A stretch of 64,000 nucleotides of DNA, from the NCBI GenBank assembly GCA_022577435.1, contig JAKOON010000027.1:6878800-6942799 (forward strand), written 5' to 3'. The translations under genes and the position numbers were made by a program. The notes under the pieces were generated by a model that was not told the DNA's origin, made no database searches, and worked only from the letters and a program-made list of their open reading frames with translations. Shown in pieces: positions 1 through 10,637 of the stretch (its first letter is position 1; every line of letters begins with the position of its first letter). The stretch comes from Embiotoca jacksoni (lineage: Eukaryota; Chordata; Actinopteri; Embiotocidae).

Positions 1-111
1 AGCACGATGCATACGACGTCCCGTTAGACCAAATAGCAGCGCCTGTTTTCTTTTTTTTTTTTTTTAAATCGTAGTTTAGTTGCATAGGGTTTAGTTGCGT
101 GCAGGACAAAA

Positions 112-2826
112 ATGAGTCGACATTTTACTGCTGCTTTTTGTTTGGCTTTAGTTTTTCTTCCTCTGATGAGCAGTTCATGTCCTGCTCAATGCAGCTGCTT
201 CTTCCACAAATTAAGCGACGGATCCAAAGCAAGGTAAATTCATTTAAATTATAACATTTATTTTACTCTCAGCACACGTGTTTTATTATCTTCTGCGTGC
301 CAAATTGATTTTCACCGCAGCTTTCCTCTATTCAGTCACTCTATAGTGGAGGATTAACTTGGAGTTGCTTTTTAATCTCCTTTGCTTGTTACTGAACAAT
401 AGTACACTACGTTTTTCTCAAACCATATTATAGATTTCTTTTATATAGAGCTACGAAATGGAGGAATAAAATGCGTTTTGTTATATAAATGCACTTTTAC
501 AACCCCATCAAATTTGATGGTGGTTCTAATGCTGTTACTGCTAAATGTCATGTTATAAATTGTTATTTCATTCTTGCAGGAGTGTGCTTTGCAATGATCC
601 AGAGATTACTTTGATCCCTCCAAATTTCCCCACTGACACATCAAAGCTGCGTATAGAGAAGACAGCAATCACACGGATTTCCAGCGACAACTTCCACTAC
701 CTCAACAATCTGGAGTTTCTCTGCATGTCTTTCAATTCACTGAACTCTCTGAGCACGGACAGTTTCAAGGGTCTCTACAACCTAGATGAGCTCAGGCTGG
801 ACGGGAACTCCCTCACCTCCTTCCCCTGGGAGTCTCTGACCGACATGCCCATTCTGAGGCTCCTCGACTTGCACAACAACAAGATCTCCACCATCCCGGC
901 TGAGGCCACCGAGTACATAAAGAACATCACCTATCTGGATTTATCCAGCAACAGTCTGACCACCATTCCTGCTGACGTTCTCACAATGTGGCTGAGTGTG
1001 AAGCCTTCCCAAGACTCTGATTCCTCCAAACTAATTCTTGGTGAGGATAAAGCTTTGGCGTTTTAGGAAACTGAAAAGTATTCTTTTTAAGCTGCCTTGC
1101 ATGAGAGACATTTATCGACACCAGCAGCATTTAAAGCTGAGTTAGGGATTAGTCTAATTATAGTTATTGTGTGCAGTGTGTCAACTTGTCAGACTAAGTC
1201 TTTTTATTTTATCAACAGCTTCTTGGTCTTAAAATGGCTCATTACAGAAGCATAATTAAAAATCAGTTTTTCGTTTCACCGACAGCGCTTTGTCACTCTT
1301 GTTTTCCTCGACAGGTCTCCATGACAACGCATGGCTGTGCGACTGCAGACTGTACGATCTGGTCCAGTTTCAGAAATCCCCCTCATCATCCGTGGCTCTC
1401 ATCGACACCCGGCTGAGGTGCGCCGATCCGGAGAGCCTGTCGGGGGTCTTGTTCAGCGATGCGGAGCTGCAGAGGTGCCAGGGCCCTCGGGTGCACACGG
1501 CCGTGGCTCGTGTCCGGAGCTCACTGGGCAACAACGTCCTGTTGCGCTGCGGCACAGTTGGAGTCCCCATCCCCGAGCTGTCCTGGAGCCGCGCTGACGG
1601 CAAGAAAATGAACGGCACTGGTAAGTTCTGCTGAACTAATTCCAGATGTGCTTAAATTAGAACGGTGTCTATTTCTGTCCGAGTCAAAGTGTCAATGAGA
1701 TTAAAGTCGTTCTTTTTGTGGCAATCTGCTTAACTCCGTGGGTGTTCTTGCTTTTTCAGTCCAGCAAGAGATTTCAAAGGAAGGGATCATATGGTCGATT
1801 CTGAGCGTGCCTGCGGTCTCCTACCGAGATTCTGGGAAATATGTGTGCAAAGCTTCCAACTTTGTGGGCACCGCAGACGCCATCATCTCCCTGGTGATCA
1901 CAGATTCCATCCGGTCAGAGGAAGCAGGTGGTGGTGTTTCGAAGAGAAGAGGGAAGAAACCTGGTGGCATCGGAAGAGCGGCATACCAGGAAAAACTTAT
2001 TGCCAGATATGTTCCTCCACCGACCACCGCGGCCGCCCAGCCCATCATTGAACCTCTTAACGGCAAAGGTGTGACTGGGAAATACGAGATCGAGAGCTAC
2101 AGCATCTCTGACGGTGCCTCCGAGGGACGAGGCAAAGTGGCAGACGCTCAGAGGCCGGTGGAAGTGGGACCGAACGCTTTGAGTAACTTAGCGGCCAATG
2201 CCTCATCCTTACAACAAGCTCCGGAGAAAAGGGTAGTGCGTTCGGTGAAGGTTATTGGAGACACTGACCACACCGTCTCTCTAAACTGGCGAGCGCCTAC
2301 TGCCACAAACACTACCGAATTTAGTGTCCTATATGCTGTATTTGGTGAGAGAGACATGCGCCGGATCAATGTGGGCGCTGGAAAGAACCGGGTCACTGTT
2401 GAGGGGCTGGTGCCCAAGACAAAGTACATCGCTTGTGTTTGCGTCAAAGGCCTGATCCCGAAAAAGGAGCAGTGTGTAATTTTCTCAACCGATGAGGCAG
2501 CCAGCGCCAGTGGCACTCAGAAGCTCATTAATGTGGTGGTGATAACGGTTGCGTGCGTGATTGCTGTCCCCCTGACGCTGATCGTGTGCTGCGGGGCGCT
2601 AAAGAAACGCTACAAAAAGCTGCTGGGGAGACAATCCAAGGAAATGCAGGACTCGTACGTCACGTTTGAGACCCTCAGCCCTGCGGGAAAAACTAAAGGG
2701 ATGGAAGGCGAGTATCTGACCCGGATGAATCCCGACGAATCCAACAGGCTGCTCTCAGCGAGGTCTAGTGTTGACTCAGGGGCCACAGTCAGGACTGAGG
2801 GGCCACCTAACGAGTACTTCTGCTGA
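112..2826 (+). CDS. lrit1: LRIT1: leucine-rich repeat, Ig-like and transmembrane domain protein 1
   Basis: Four coding exons join in frame: 112-233, 580-1040, 1315-1620 and 1760-2826 (stop TGA), giving 651 residues; human LRIT1 is about 620. All introns are GT-AG. Exon 1 gives a hydrophobic signal peptide followed by the LRRNT cysteines (CPAQCSC). Exon 2 holds the leucine-rich repeats. Exon 3 opens with the LRRCT motif HDNAWLCDC, then an Ig domain (Cys273, Trp285, Cys326 with DSGKYVC). A linker of about 110 residues leads to a fibronectin-III domain (about 455-541), one membrane helix (about 552-575) and a 76-residue cytoplasmic tail ending EYFC. By family knowledge LRIT1 is a photoreceptor membrane protein at the cone synapse that modulates mGluR6-dependent signalling. 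The neighbouring lrit2 and cdhr1 match the tetrapod LRIT1 locus, which favours LRIT1 over LRIT3. Teleosts can carry lrit1a and lrit1b; I cannot say which this is. Confidence 0.9.
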
Positions 2827-2993
2827 AACCAAACGTACGCCTCAATTTCCAGAGGATGCGCCTTGTTTTCTAACGGCCTGTGATGTGTGCACAGAGACCC
2901 TAAAGTCACAAACAATCCTCTTTTAAGGGGTCTTCAGAGGACACTGACAGGTCTGTTAACATTGGATACAAAGTTATTTTACAGCCTTGTGGG

Positions 2994-2999
2994 AATAAA
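2994..2999 (+). terminator. Candidate poly(A) signal of lrit1 (proximal)
   Basis: This AATAAA lies about 170 bases after the lrit1 stop codon. A second candidate AATAAA at 3398-3403 would give a longer 3' UTR. The sequence cannot decide between them. Confidence 0.5.
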
Positions 3000-3397
3000 A
3001 GCTGCCATTCATTTGGTGGACAGCAAAAAAGGGAAAATATACAGTTTTAATAATTACATAGTGTAAATGTGTAAAAAAAACTTTTTTTTAATTCATGATG
3101 CTGTTTTAAAGTTTTTGTTTTGCGGAGAAAAATGTCTGGATGCCCTAAACTCTTTTAAACCCAATCTATTTTTTTTATTTTCTTTCCAAGATGTAACCTC
3201 TACACTGTGTTGAACTCTTAATTTAAAACAGAAAGTATTTAGAGCACCAGCAGTCTATTTAGTCTATTTTGTATGTCAGCACGATGTTAACATGCCAGGT
3301 TTACTGTTGGATCAAAAACCTAAAATACTGTTAATTTTATAACGTGTAAATATTTGTAACCTTAAATATATGTGTATGTATAAATGTATGGTATGAA

Positions 3398-3403
3398 AAT
3401 AAA
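3398..3403 (+). terminator. Candidate poly(A) signal of lrit1 (distal)
   Basis: AATAAA in an AT-rich stretch about 570 bases after the lrit1 stop. It is followed by T-rich sequence, as is usual downstream of a cleavage site. Confidence 0.45.
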
Positions 3404-3664
3404 TATTTTTTTATATTGATACATGCTTAAAAACGCTTTTCTTTTTTTCTCAGAATAGAATTTTTTTTAATAAATCAATATTCATCTTGACTGAAGGAGA
3501 GATTTTGTTATATGCCTTAACAAGTCTTATTTAATGAACATAAATATTTAAGCAGATTGCTGAAAAATGAAAGCAGCTGTAGTGCAACATATGGCTAATT
3601 TGAGGTAGCACTAAAACTAATAATGTTTTGTAAAACCCCATGGAAGTAGTGGAGGGGTGAGCTC

Positions 3665-3890
3665 GATTAATTTCAATTCAATTTCATTTATATAGAACCA
3701 GAAAGTGCCTGAGATGACAGGCACTTTATATAGTAGGGTCGATAGAACCAGGCTCAGAGGTGGGGGGTCGCCTTCCTCAACCAGTTGGGGTGAGGGGGGA
3801 GCGGAGAGAGAAAAGAACAGCATAGAGAGACAATAGACACTGGGCAGGTTGGTGTGGCCAGTCAATGTAGATCAAAAACGAGCAACATAA
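3665..3890. repeat. Teleost interspersed repeat fragment
   Basis: The segment carries the phrases TTCAATTTCATTTATATAG, AGAACCAGGCTCAGAGG and CCAGTTGGGGTGAGGGGGG in the order found in a very common fish interspersed repeat. This copy is diverged and lacks the middle of the element. I recognise it by pattern and cannot give a library name. The rest of the lrit1-lrit2 gap (3420-5100) shows no further gene. Confidence 0.6.
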
Positions 3891-5111
3891 GACAGATATT
3901 CAATAGAAAAAGAGGAGAGGAGGTACATAGTGGGAGTAAGGTGACCAGATCCTGACAAACAAAATGTGAGGAAAAGAGTATGCTTGAGTTAGACACATTA
4001 TTAATACTGAGAGGTAGTCTGAAATGTTCATATGTCTATTTAGATTATAACATTTAAAAAAAAAATATAAACACAACATATGCTATGCAGATTACATGTT
4101 GGGCCTCAAGTATGTGAAGGACTGAACAAATATATTTCATTTGAATACAACTTTCTGAACTCCAGTGGGAAACGAATACATCGGTGCTGGTCTACTATCA
4201 CAGTCAGACCTGTATGATTGGGAGCGCTGCGCAGTGTGCTAATCCCGAGTTATTTTAGATACTGTTTTCTTGTCTGTCTGGAAATCATCTTTGATTTCGG
4301 TAGGAATCGATCCACAAATCGGCACATCTCGGCAATTCATGGTGTAATGTGTGAAGTCCATGTAGATGCGAAAACGTTGTACGTATTTTCCCTATGTTAT
4401 CGTATGTTGTCACGTGGTAAAACATGTGCAATACTTGTCATCATATGTAATACTTCACATGTGTCCTATGTGGAAAACATGGTAAATCCATGTTTTTCCC
4501 GTAAGGGAGACTGTGAGGAAACTAACAAAAGTGAATAATTAATACATCCTTAATTTCAAACTGGGGAATTAAAGGAAAACATTGAAAGTTTGTGGATATT
4601 GTCTATTATCACACTTGTTTTTTTTATGATGATTTGGCCTTTAACAACCTGAGAGTCACCCAGTGTTCAGATTATTGAGGTCAGATTACAGTCCTTTTCA
4701 GACATCTGTCCCTGTCTCTCTGCAGTGCTCCCTCTCATTGCTGCTAAGCCTGACGGACTCCGGCCCACTTAATACAAATGGGCCTCCTGTCATGTCGATG
4801 CTACTTCTTTTTGGTGGGGGACGAATTAATTCAATTAGTTGATGCAAAGTCTCATATCCCAAAAAGAAAAAACTGCAACACTATCAAACATAATTTGACA
4901 ACACTTTCGATTGAGCAACATTTGTGCGCTTTTGAGCAGATCTGTCAGTGCTTTCAAGACCAAGTGGACCATTGCTATAAATACATCTCCTGTGTCTCAC
5001 AGGTGTCTTAAAGTGTTACGTCAAAGGAGATTGAGGTAATAGGCTTTCTTCCATGCAGGCCATTAGCATGTCTTGCCCTCGCAGGCCTATTTCGCATGCT
5101 GGTCCAGGAAC

Positions 5112-7221
5112 ATGGACACGTTGTCTGCTGCATTACGCATCACTTTGGTATTTTATCTCATCACCTCTGGATCATCAACTTGTCTGTTCGGTTGCTCCTG
5201 TACAGATGATAACTCGGGCAGGTGAGTGAACTTTTAAATTTAGGTTATTTTGTGTTGCTCTAAAAGTAACCTAGTAGCCAAAGTGGTCAGAAACCTTTGG
5301 ACAAACACTATTCATAATTTTTTACAAAAGCAACTGGTACTACAAGAATATCTTTATATAGTATATCAGATATTAATTTGTCATTAGCTCCACCTAACAT
5401 AACATTTGTCATCGACCATTCTAGGTCTTTACTATGTATGGAAACCTCCATGGGACAAATCCCAGAGGGCATCCCGGATAATTTCACTAAAATCCGAATT
5501 GAAAACTGCCACCTGACTGAGTTACCGCGACGATCTTTCTCTCAAGTTAGTACCTTGGAGTTCCTCTGGCTGAATTTCAATGAGGTCACCCTGATGAACA
5601 TCAAAAGCCTGGAGGGGCTCGCCAACCTGACTGAACTGAGGCTACAGGGGAACAAGCTGGCCTCGGTGCCGTGGACGGCGTTCCAGGACACACCGAAACT
5701 CAAGATTTTGGACCTGAAGCGCAATCGACTGGATGTGCTGCCGGAACATGCTCTGAGACACTTAACTGCACTGACCTACTTAGATTTATCCTTCAATCAG
5801 CTTAGTGTCATATCAAAAGAAGTCTTCATTAACTGGCCTCTTTACCAAACTGCAGAGAAAGCATGGGGGAAAGAAGGCCTGGTGTCCAATGTGGTTTTGG
5901 GGCTGCATGACAATCCCTGGTTATGCGATTGCCGCCTCAAGGGCTTTGTTGAATTCATCAGGGCGGTCAGCCCTCCCATCATCCTGATGAACTCGTATTT
6001 GGCATGCTCAGGCCCCGCCTCCAAAGCGGACAAGTTTTTCCACGAGATCCAGCTAAAAACATGCATGAAGCCAGCGGCCTCTGCCCCAGAGACGAACATC
6101 ACTTTACTTCTTGGAGCAAATGCAACACTCACATGCTTAGTCAAGGCCAGGCCAGGCCCAACCATTCATTGGATGTACGGTCTGAAGATTATAAAAGGAT
6201 TTGCTGGTAAGATTTTTTTTTTTTTTTTATCACTATGATCCATTAAACCGCTGTGAACCCGCTGTGGTTGCACTCACTGAGGTATGTCTTCAACTTTCAT
6301 CAGGCTGCAGGGTTTTATGATCCGGGAACAATACTTTTGTAATACTGATATTAAAGGTCACCTTCCCATGTCTTTACGAGATAAACGAGCCTTTAAATGC
6401 AATACACTCTGATTCTCTATTTCATCCCTGCAGCTACAGAGACTCACATAGATGAGGAGACCATCACCTCCCAGCTGGTGATCCCCTCCCTTAACCTGGC
6501 AGACCGAGGACTCTACACCTGCATAGCCAACAACTTTATAGGCAACTCCTCTGTTAACATTACACTCAACATCACCTCCTCCAATTCCTCCGCTCCCCTG
6601 CCTCCACCCGTCCCCATGCTGTCTTCTGATGAGAATGCCAACATCGACGTCCGCATCGCCAAGCAGACAGTTTACGGCATCACCCTGGAGTGGTATGCAG
6701 AAACAGACAACCCTACAGAAACCTGGTTCACCATCCACTTTGGCAAATACGATTCACCCAAGAAGGAGATGATCTACATCGGCCCCGGCATCAACAGCTA
6801 CTCAGTCAGTGATCTGCTTCCTGTCACCAAATACGAGGTGTGTGTGACGCTGAAGAATCACCCACCGAGGGAAGGCCAGTGCATTGTGTTTGTGACGGGA
6901 AGCGACATTAGTGAGATGGAGCAAAGAGAGCGGCTCATCCACATCGTAGTCATCGTGTGCGCCATGGTGCTGTCCGTGCCGGCCGGCATGTATGCGTGCA
7001 CCACGGACGCCAGGTTCGGCTGCGTGGAGCGCTGCGTGGATCTGTGGAAGAGGCGCAGGATGCATGGAGAGAACCTGCAGGGGATGGAGAGGCAGGGAAC
7101 CTTCGACAGCCTGCAGGCGGCCAGCGACGAAGCCCTGTGCAGGGACTCGGAGGAGAAGCCCAAAAACGGGCGGAAGTCTGAGAATAAGGGCAAAGGAGGA
7201 AGTGCAGCTCACCTGTACTAG
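5112..7221 (+). CDS. lrit2: LRIT2: leucine-rich repeat, Ig-like and transmembrane domain protein 2
   Basis: Three coding exons join in frame: 5112-5221, 5425-6206 and 6434-7221 (stop TAG), giving 559 residues; human LRIT2 is about 550. The start gives a signal peptide (MDTLSAALRITLVFYLIT) and then LRRNT cysteines (CLFGCSC). Exon 2 carries the leucine-rich repeats, the LRRCT motif (HDNPWLCDC) and the first half of the Ig domain (LTCLVKA, IHWMYG). Exon 3 completes the Ig domain (DRGLYTC, Cys327), then a fibronectin-III domain (about 369-453), one membrane helix (about 465-486) and a tail of about 70 residues. The first intron (after the LRRNT, phase 2) and the Ig intron (phase 1) match lrit1. 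The lrit1 intron before the LRRCT is absent. The family is retinal; the role of LRIT2 itself is poorly defined. Confidence 0.92.
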
Positions 7222-7261
7222 CACCAAAGTCAAGAACTGTACATACATGTATATTTGTAAA

Positions 7262-7267
7262 AATAAA
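7262..7267 (+). terminator. Poly(A) signal of lrit2
   Basis: AATAAA about 40 bases after the lrit2 stop, in an AATAAATAAATA run, giving a very short 3' UTR. Confidence 0.6.
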
Positions 7268-7458
7268 TAAATATTTGTTTCTAGCGTAGCACCAGTTTGG
7301 GCCTCTCGTGTATTAATTTTACATCTGAGTCACAAAGCTAACCTCCCTGTATTGTAATAAATATCCAAGATCATGAGGTTATTTCCTGAATCCTCACAGA
7401 CTGTTTTGACCATCTACATAAAATCAACCTTCTTCCCAAGAAGCCAGAAATTACATAT

Positions 7459-7500
7459 GTAATAATAATAATAATAATAATAAAAATAATAATAATAATA
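7459..7500. repeat. (AAT)n microsatellite
   Basis: Trinucleotide run of about fourteen AAT/ATA units with one A-rich interruption, between lrit2 and the 3' end of cdhr1. A short (TA)n tract follows at 7585-7604. Confidence 0.9.
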
Positions 7501-8359
7501 AGCTTATTGTTTTAAAATGTGTTTCTTATTGCAATTCTGTGACTATAATGTTACACGAGAGGCACAAACTGGGGCTTAGAGTGTAAATATATATATATAT
7601 ATATGAGCTACCAGCTTGAAATGATGCCTTTCTTCCTTGTTGCAGGGAAAGTTTGTTATTATCTGTGCTAATATGCATTCTTCTTTCAGTCACTTTCTTC
7701 ACAATTTTTTCATACTGCATACTGCATATGCACTTTTACATTTTTGAAAATGTATCTATAAATGTTCGCATACACTTGCTAAATATTTCTCGCATCACCA
7801 GGCTAAATCACAACTGAGTAGCTTGTGTGACGGTTTAATGTTCATTGTTATTGTGTTGAAAAAAAAAATGTCATTTTTTTTTTTTATTGTTTTCTTTTTA
7901 CATATTGCAGATTTGCTCCCTTGTATCGGAATGAGATTGTGTTTTTAATGTGGATTAAAGGGACGTCAAAGACAAATGCTGAGACATACTCAGATTTTTC
8001 AGCACAATCACTCAGAGGATTTGTTACATAAGCAGAGTTTTCCCGTGCATTTATACATACACTGCTAAGCAGATTAAAGTTATTTTCCAGCTGAATCTTG
8101 GTCAGCAGGACATGATATTTCCATTTAATGACGGCTCTCAGCTTACTGTGTCTGCAGTGCAATTGTGCAGACAAACAGAGCGAAAGCGTAACATATTTAA
8201 ATTATGTTTAGTGCGTCAAAACCACAGTGGAGTCTTTCTGTCATTGATTAGATATTATTACTTTAACAGATATAACTTATACATTTAAAACTGTTAATTG
8301 CTATTAAACATGAGTATATCAACTATTCAAATAGGTGTAAGGATTTGAGAAGTCAGGCC

Positions 8360-9240
8360 CTTTTGTTAAGTAAAAATATTTAATTACAAGTGAAAGTTTT
8401 TTTTAATTTTTATAGTATATATGACATCGGTAGATTTTATAAACTGTAGCCGGTGGAGGTGAAACCAGTTTGAACTACTTAATGCACACTTAGGTAGTTA
8501 AGCCCTGTAGTTCTGAAGCTAGGGCTCAGATCCCTCAAAATGATCACACAATAAATGTAGGTGGTCCAGAAATTATGAACAGAGGAGAAAAGAAGAATAC
8601 ATTCGTTTAGCCACTCTGAAGGGTGGACCAATCAGAGACTAGTGTCGGCTTTTAAGTGCGATGACATTGAAGTCAAGTGTTTTTTGTATAAATGTAGCCG
8701 TAGCGGAGGTTGAGTTTCAGCGCATTTCGATTGTTTAAAGCTGCTCTAAAAGTTTACAAAAAAAAATTCACTCAAGAACAATTGCAAACGATTCTCTATG
8801 GAGTGTACCCAGACCCATAAATTCCCCACCAGGCTAGCTTTATGCATCATATTAAGCAACCCAGTACCTCACCAAAGGATGTAAGACACCCGTCAGTCCA
8901 CTGGAGGATGCTGTGTCATGTTCTGCCTCGCCTAGGTGTGAAAAAAGCATCTGGGGTTTAGGCACTAAAACTGCTTTGGTAGGATTAGGTAAAGATTATG
9001 TTTAAAATAAGCGTCTTTTTCATGCCTATGCGAGACAAACGTGACACTGACATGGTACCCTTTAGTGGACTGACTGTGTATTACACCCTTTGGTGTGATA
9101 CTGGGCTGTATTATTACAGCATGTGTAAGCTACGTATTATGCAAAATCTCCTGTCAGATAAATATAGTGGAGAAAAAAGTACAATGTTTGTGCCTGAAAA
9201 GTAGGGAAGTCGAAGTATAAAGTAACTACAAATACTTACA
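8360..9240. mobile_element. Degraded hAT-type MITE copy, interrupted
   Basis: Two blocks resemble the interior of the abundant teleost non-autonomous element whose ends read CAGTGGTGGAA...ACTTAAGTAAA. The first (about 8370-8520) includes GTAGCCGGTGGAGGTG and TTGAACTACTTAATGC. The second (about 9120-9240) includes GTCAGATAAATATAGTGGAG, AAAAAGTACAATG and GAAGTATAAAGTAACTAC. About 600 bases of other sequence lie between them, so the copy looks split by a later insertion. No intact termini remain. Confidence 0.5.
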
Positions 9241-9426
9241 ACTAAGCACGGCAGTGGGTATTAAATTAAAACAGATTTTTCGTAGATTACTAATTATTAA
9301 TACAGGTGGCCTTTGATTTACCACGATGTTTACATCTGTGTCCTGTATGCTGTTCTCACTTGAGTGATTTTAAGTATTTGTCCTTATTAAACTCTTACAT
9401 TAATCAAATAATATTGAACAAAACTA

Positions 9427-9427
<1 letters not shown>

Positions 9428-9461
<34 letters not shown>
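9428..9461. repeat. Poly(A) tract
   Basis: An unbroken run of 34 adenines just beyond the probable 3' end of cdhr1. No target-site duplication is obvious. Confidence 0.9.
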
Positions 9462-9463
<2 letters not shown>

Positions 9464-9540
9464 GAACAGATAAACTAAACTGAATTAAACTACGAGCATC
9501 TGGAAAAAAAATGGAGCTCCGGCCAAAACATTTTCAAATA

Positions 9541-9546
9541 TTTATT
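9541..9546 (-). terminator. Candidate poly(A) signal of cdhr1 (long-tail isoform)
   Basis: TTTATT on the plus strand reads AATAAA on the cdhr1 strand, about 1.1 kb after the stop at 10638. It implies a 3' UTR of about 1.1 kb with no other gene in between. Confidence 0.4.
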
Positions 9547-10637
9547 CAAAATCAAGACAGTACAAAGACGGTACAAATATGTTACTTCAAAGGACCAGGC
9601 AAGTGTAATTTATGTTTAAGATAGTTTATCTCAGCTTATTTTGAATAGTTATAAGTTAAGATAGAGTCAGATACAAGATCATTATAACAGCGAGGACATT
9701 TGGTTTGCCTACATTTGAAGGCATTGAAGAGTAACGTAACACTGTGTGGACGCTAAAATGTTTGACACAGAGTCTACATTTAAATATCTATATCTATAAA
9801 GGAAATGTCCGAGCACGTTATATACAGGGAAATGTGAGCTCGAAAATTTCAAGGAAACGACACATTTTGATTATCTCTCTAGTGGAATAAGATAATATTT
9901 AATGTTATTTACTGCTGCAAGATACACTGGGAATCTTATCATATATATATGTATATACACTGAAAATAATTCAATGGACCCATGTACATTTATATAAAAG
10001 CATTTTTCTAGAATTACTCACTTAAATAAATAAAAGCAAGCTCATCTTACTGTGAAAACCTACAGTGGCACATTGTAAACATACAAAAGAGCAACTTCTC
10101 AGCTTTGAAGCGGCTGATGTAACACAGTAAAAATATTAACACACGGGTCCTTTAGCACTTCATAATAAGCAGGTGTTTGTTTTTTTTTTCATGACTGTGT
10201 CATTCAACTTCATGCTCCAGTGAGCAAGAAAACTTTGTGCTGAAAATCTCCCAGGGTCCTGAACATAACACTTTTCAGGAAGTTATGCAACCTATGGATA
10301 CACAGTAAGTCTTAGTAATCCTCTTCCCGGGCAATTTACAGTGGTGTTCCCTTCTGTGAGGATGATGTAAACCTCCTCAAGATGGCAGTGTGGTGAATTG
10401 TCTACACCAGCAACTCTCTCTTCTCTTTACTCAAACAGGTCAGCTGAGGATGCAGTGCAGCCCATTTCTTCAATATCGCGTCGTAGGACCAGAGTATCTG
10501 TAAACTGTCCTGTTATACTGTTCACTCAAGGAATAAACTAAAGGTAGGCCCGTCCTTCCAGATCACCACATGGGAGCTCAGGTGAGATGAGTTAAGATGA
10601 ACCGGGCAACCGTAAACAAGACGCTTGTGTGACTGAA

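Noticed and set aside
4218..4538. 106-codon plus-strand open frame between lrit1 and lrit2
   Set aside because: Atypical composition, no splice partners, no recognisable domain; within chance expectation.
6858..7248. Minus-strand open frames of 111 and 148 codons over lrit2 exon 3
   Set aside because: They are antisense shadows of the well-supported lrit2 coding exon.
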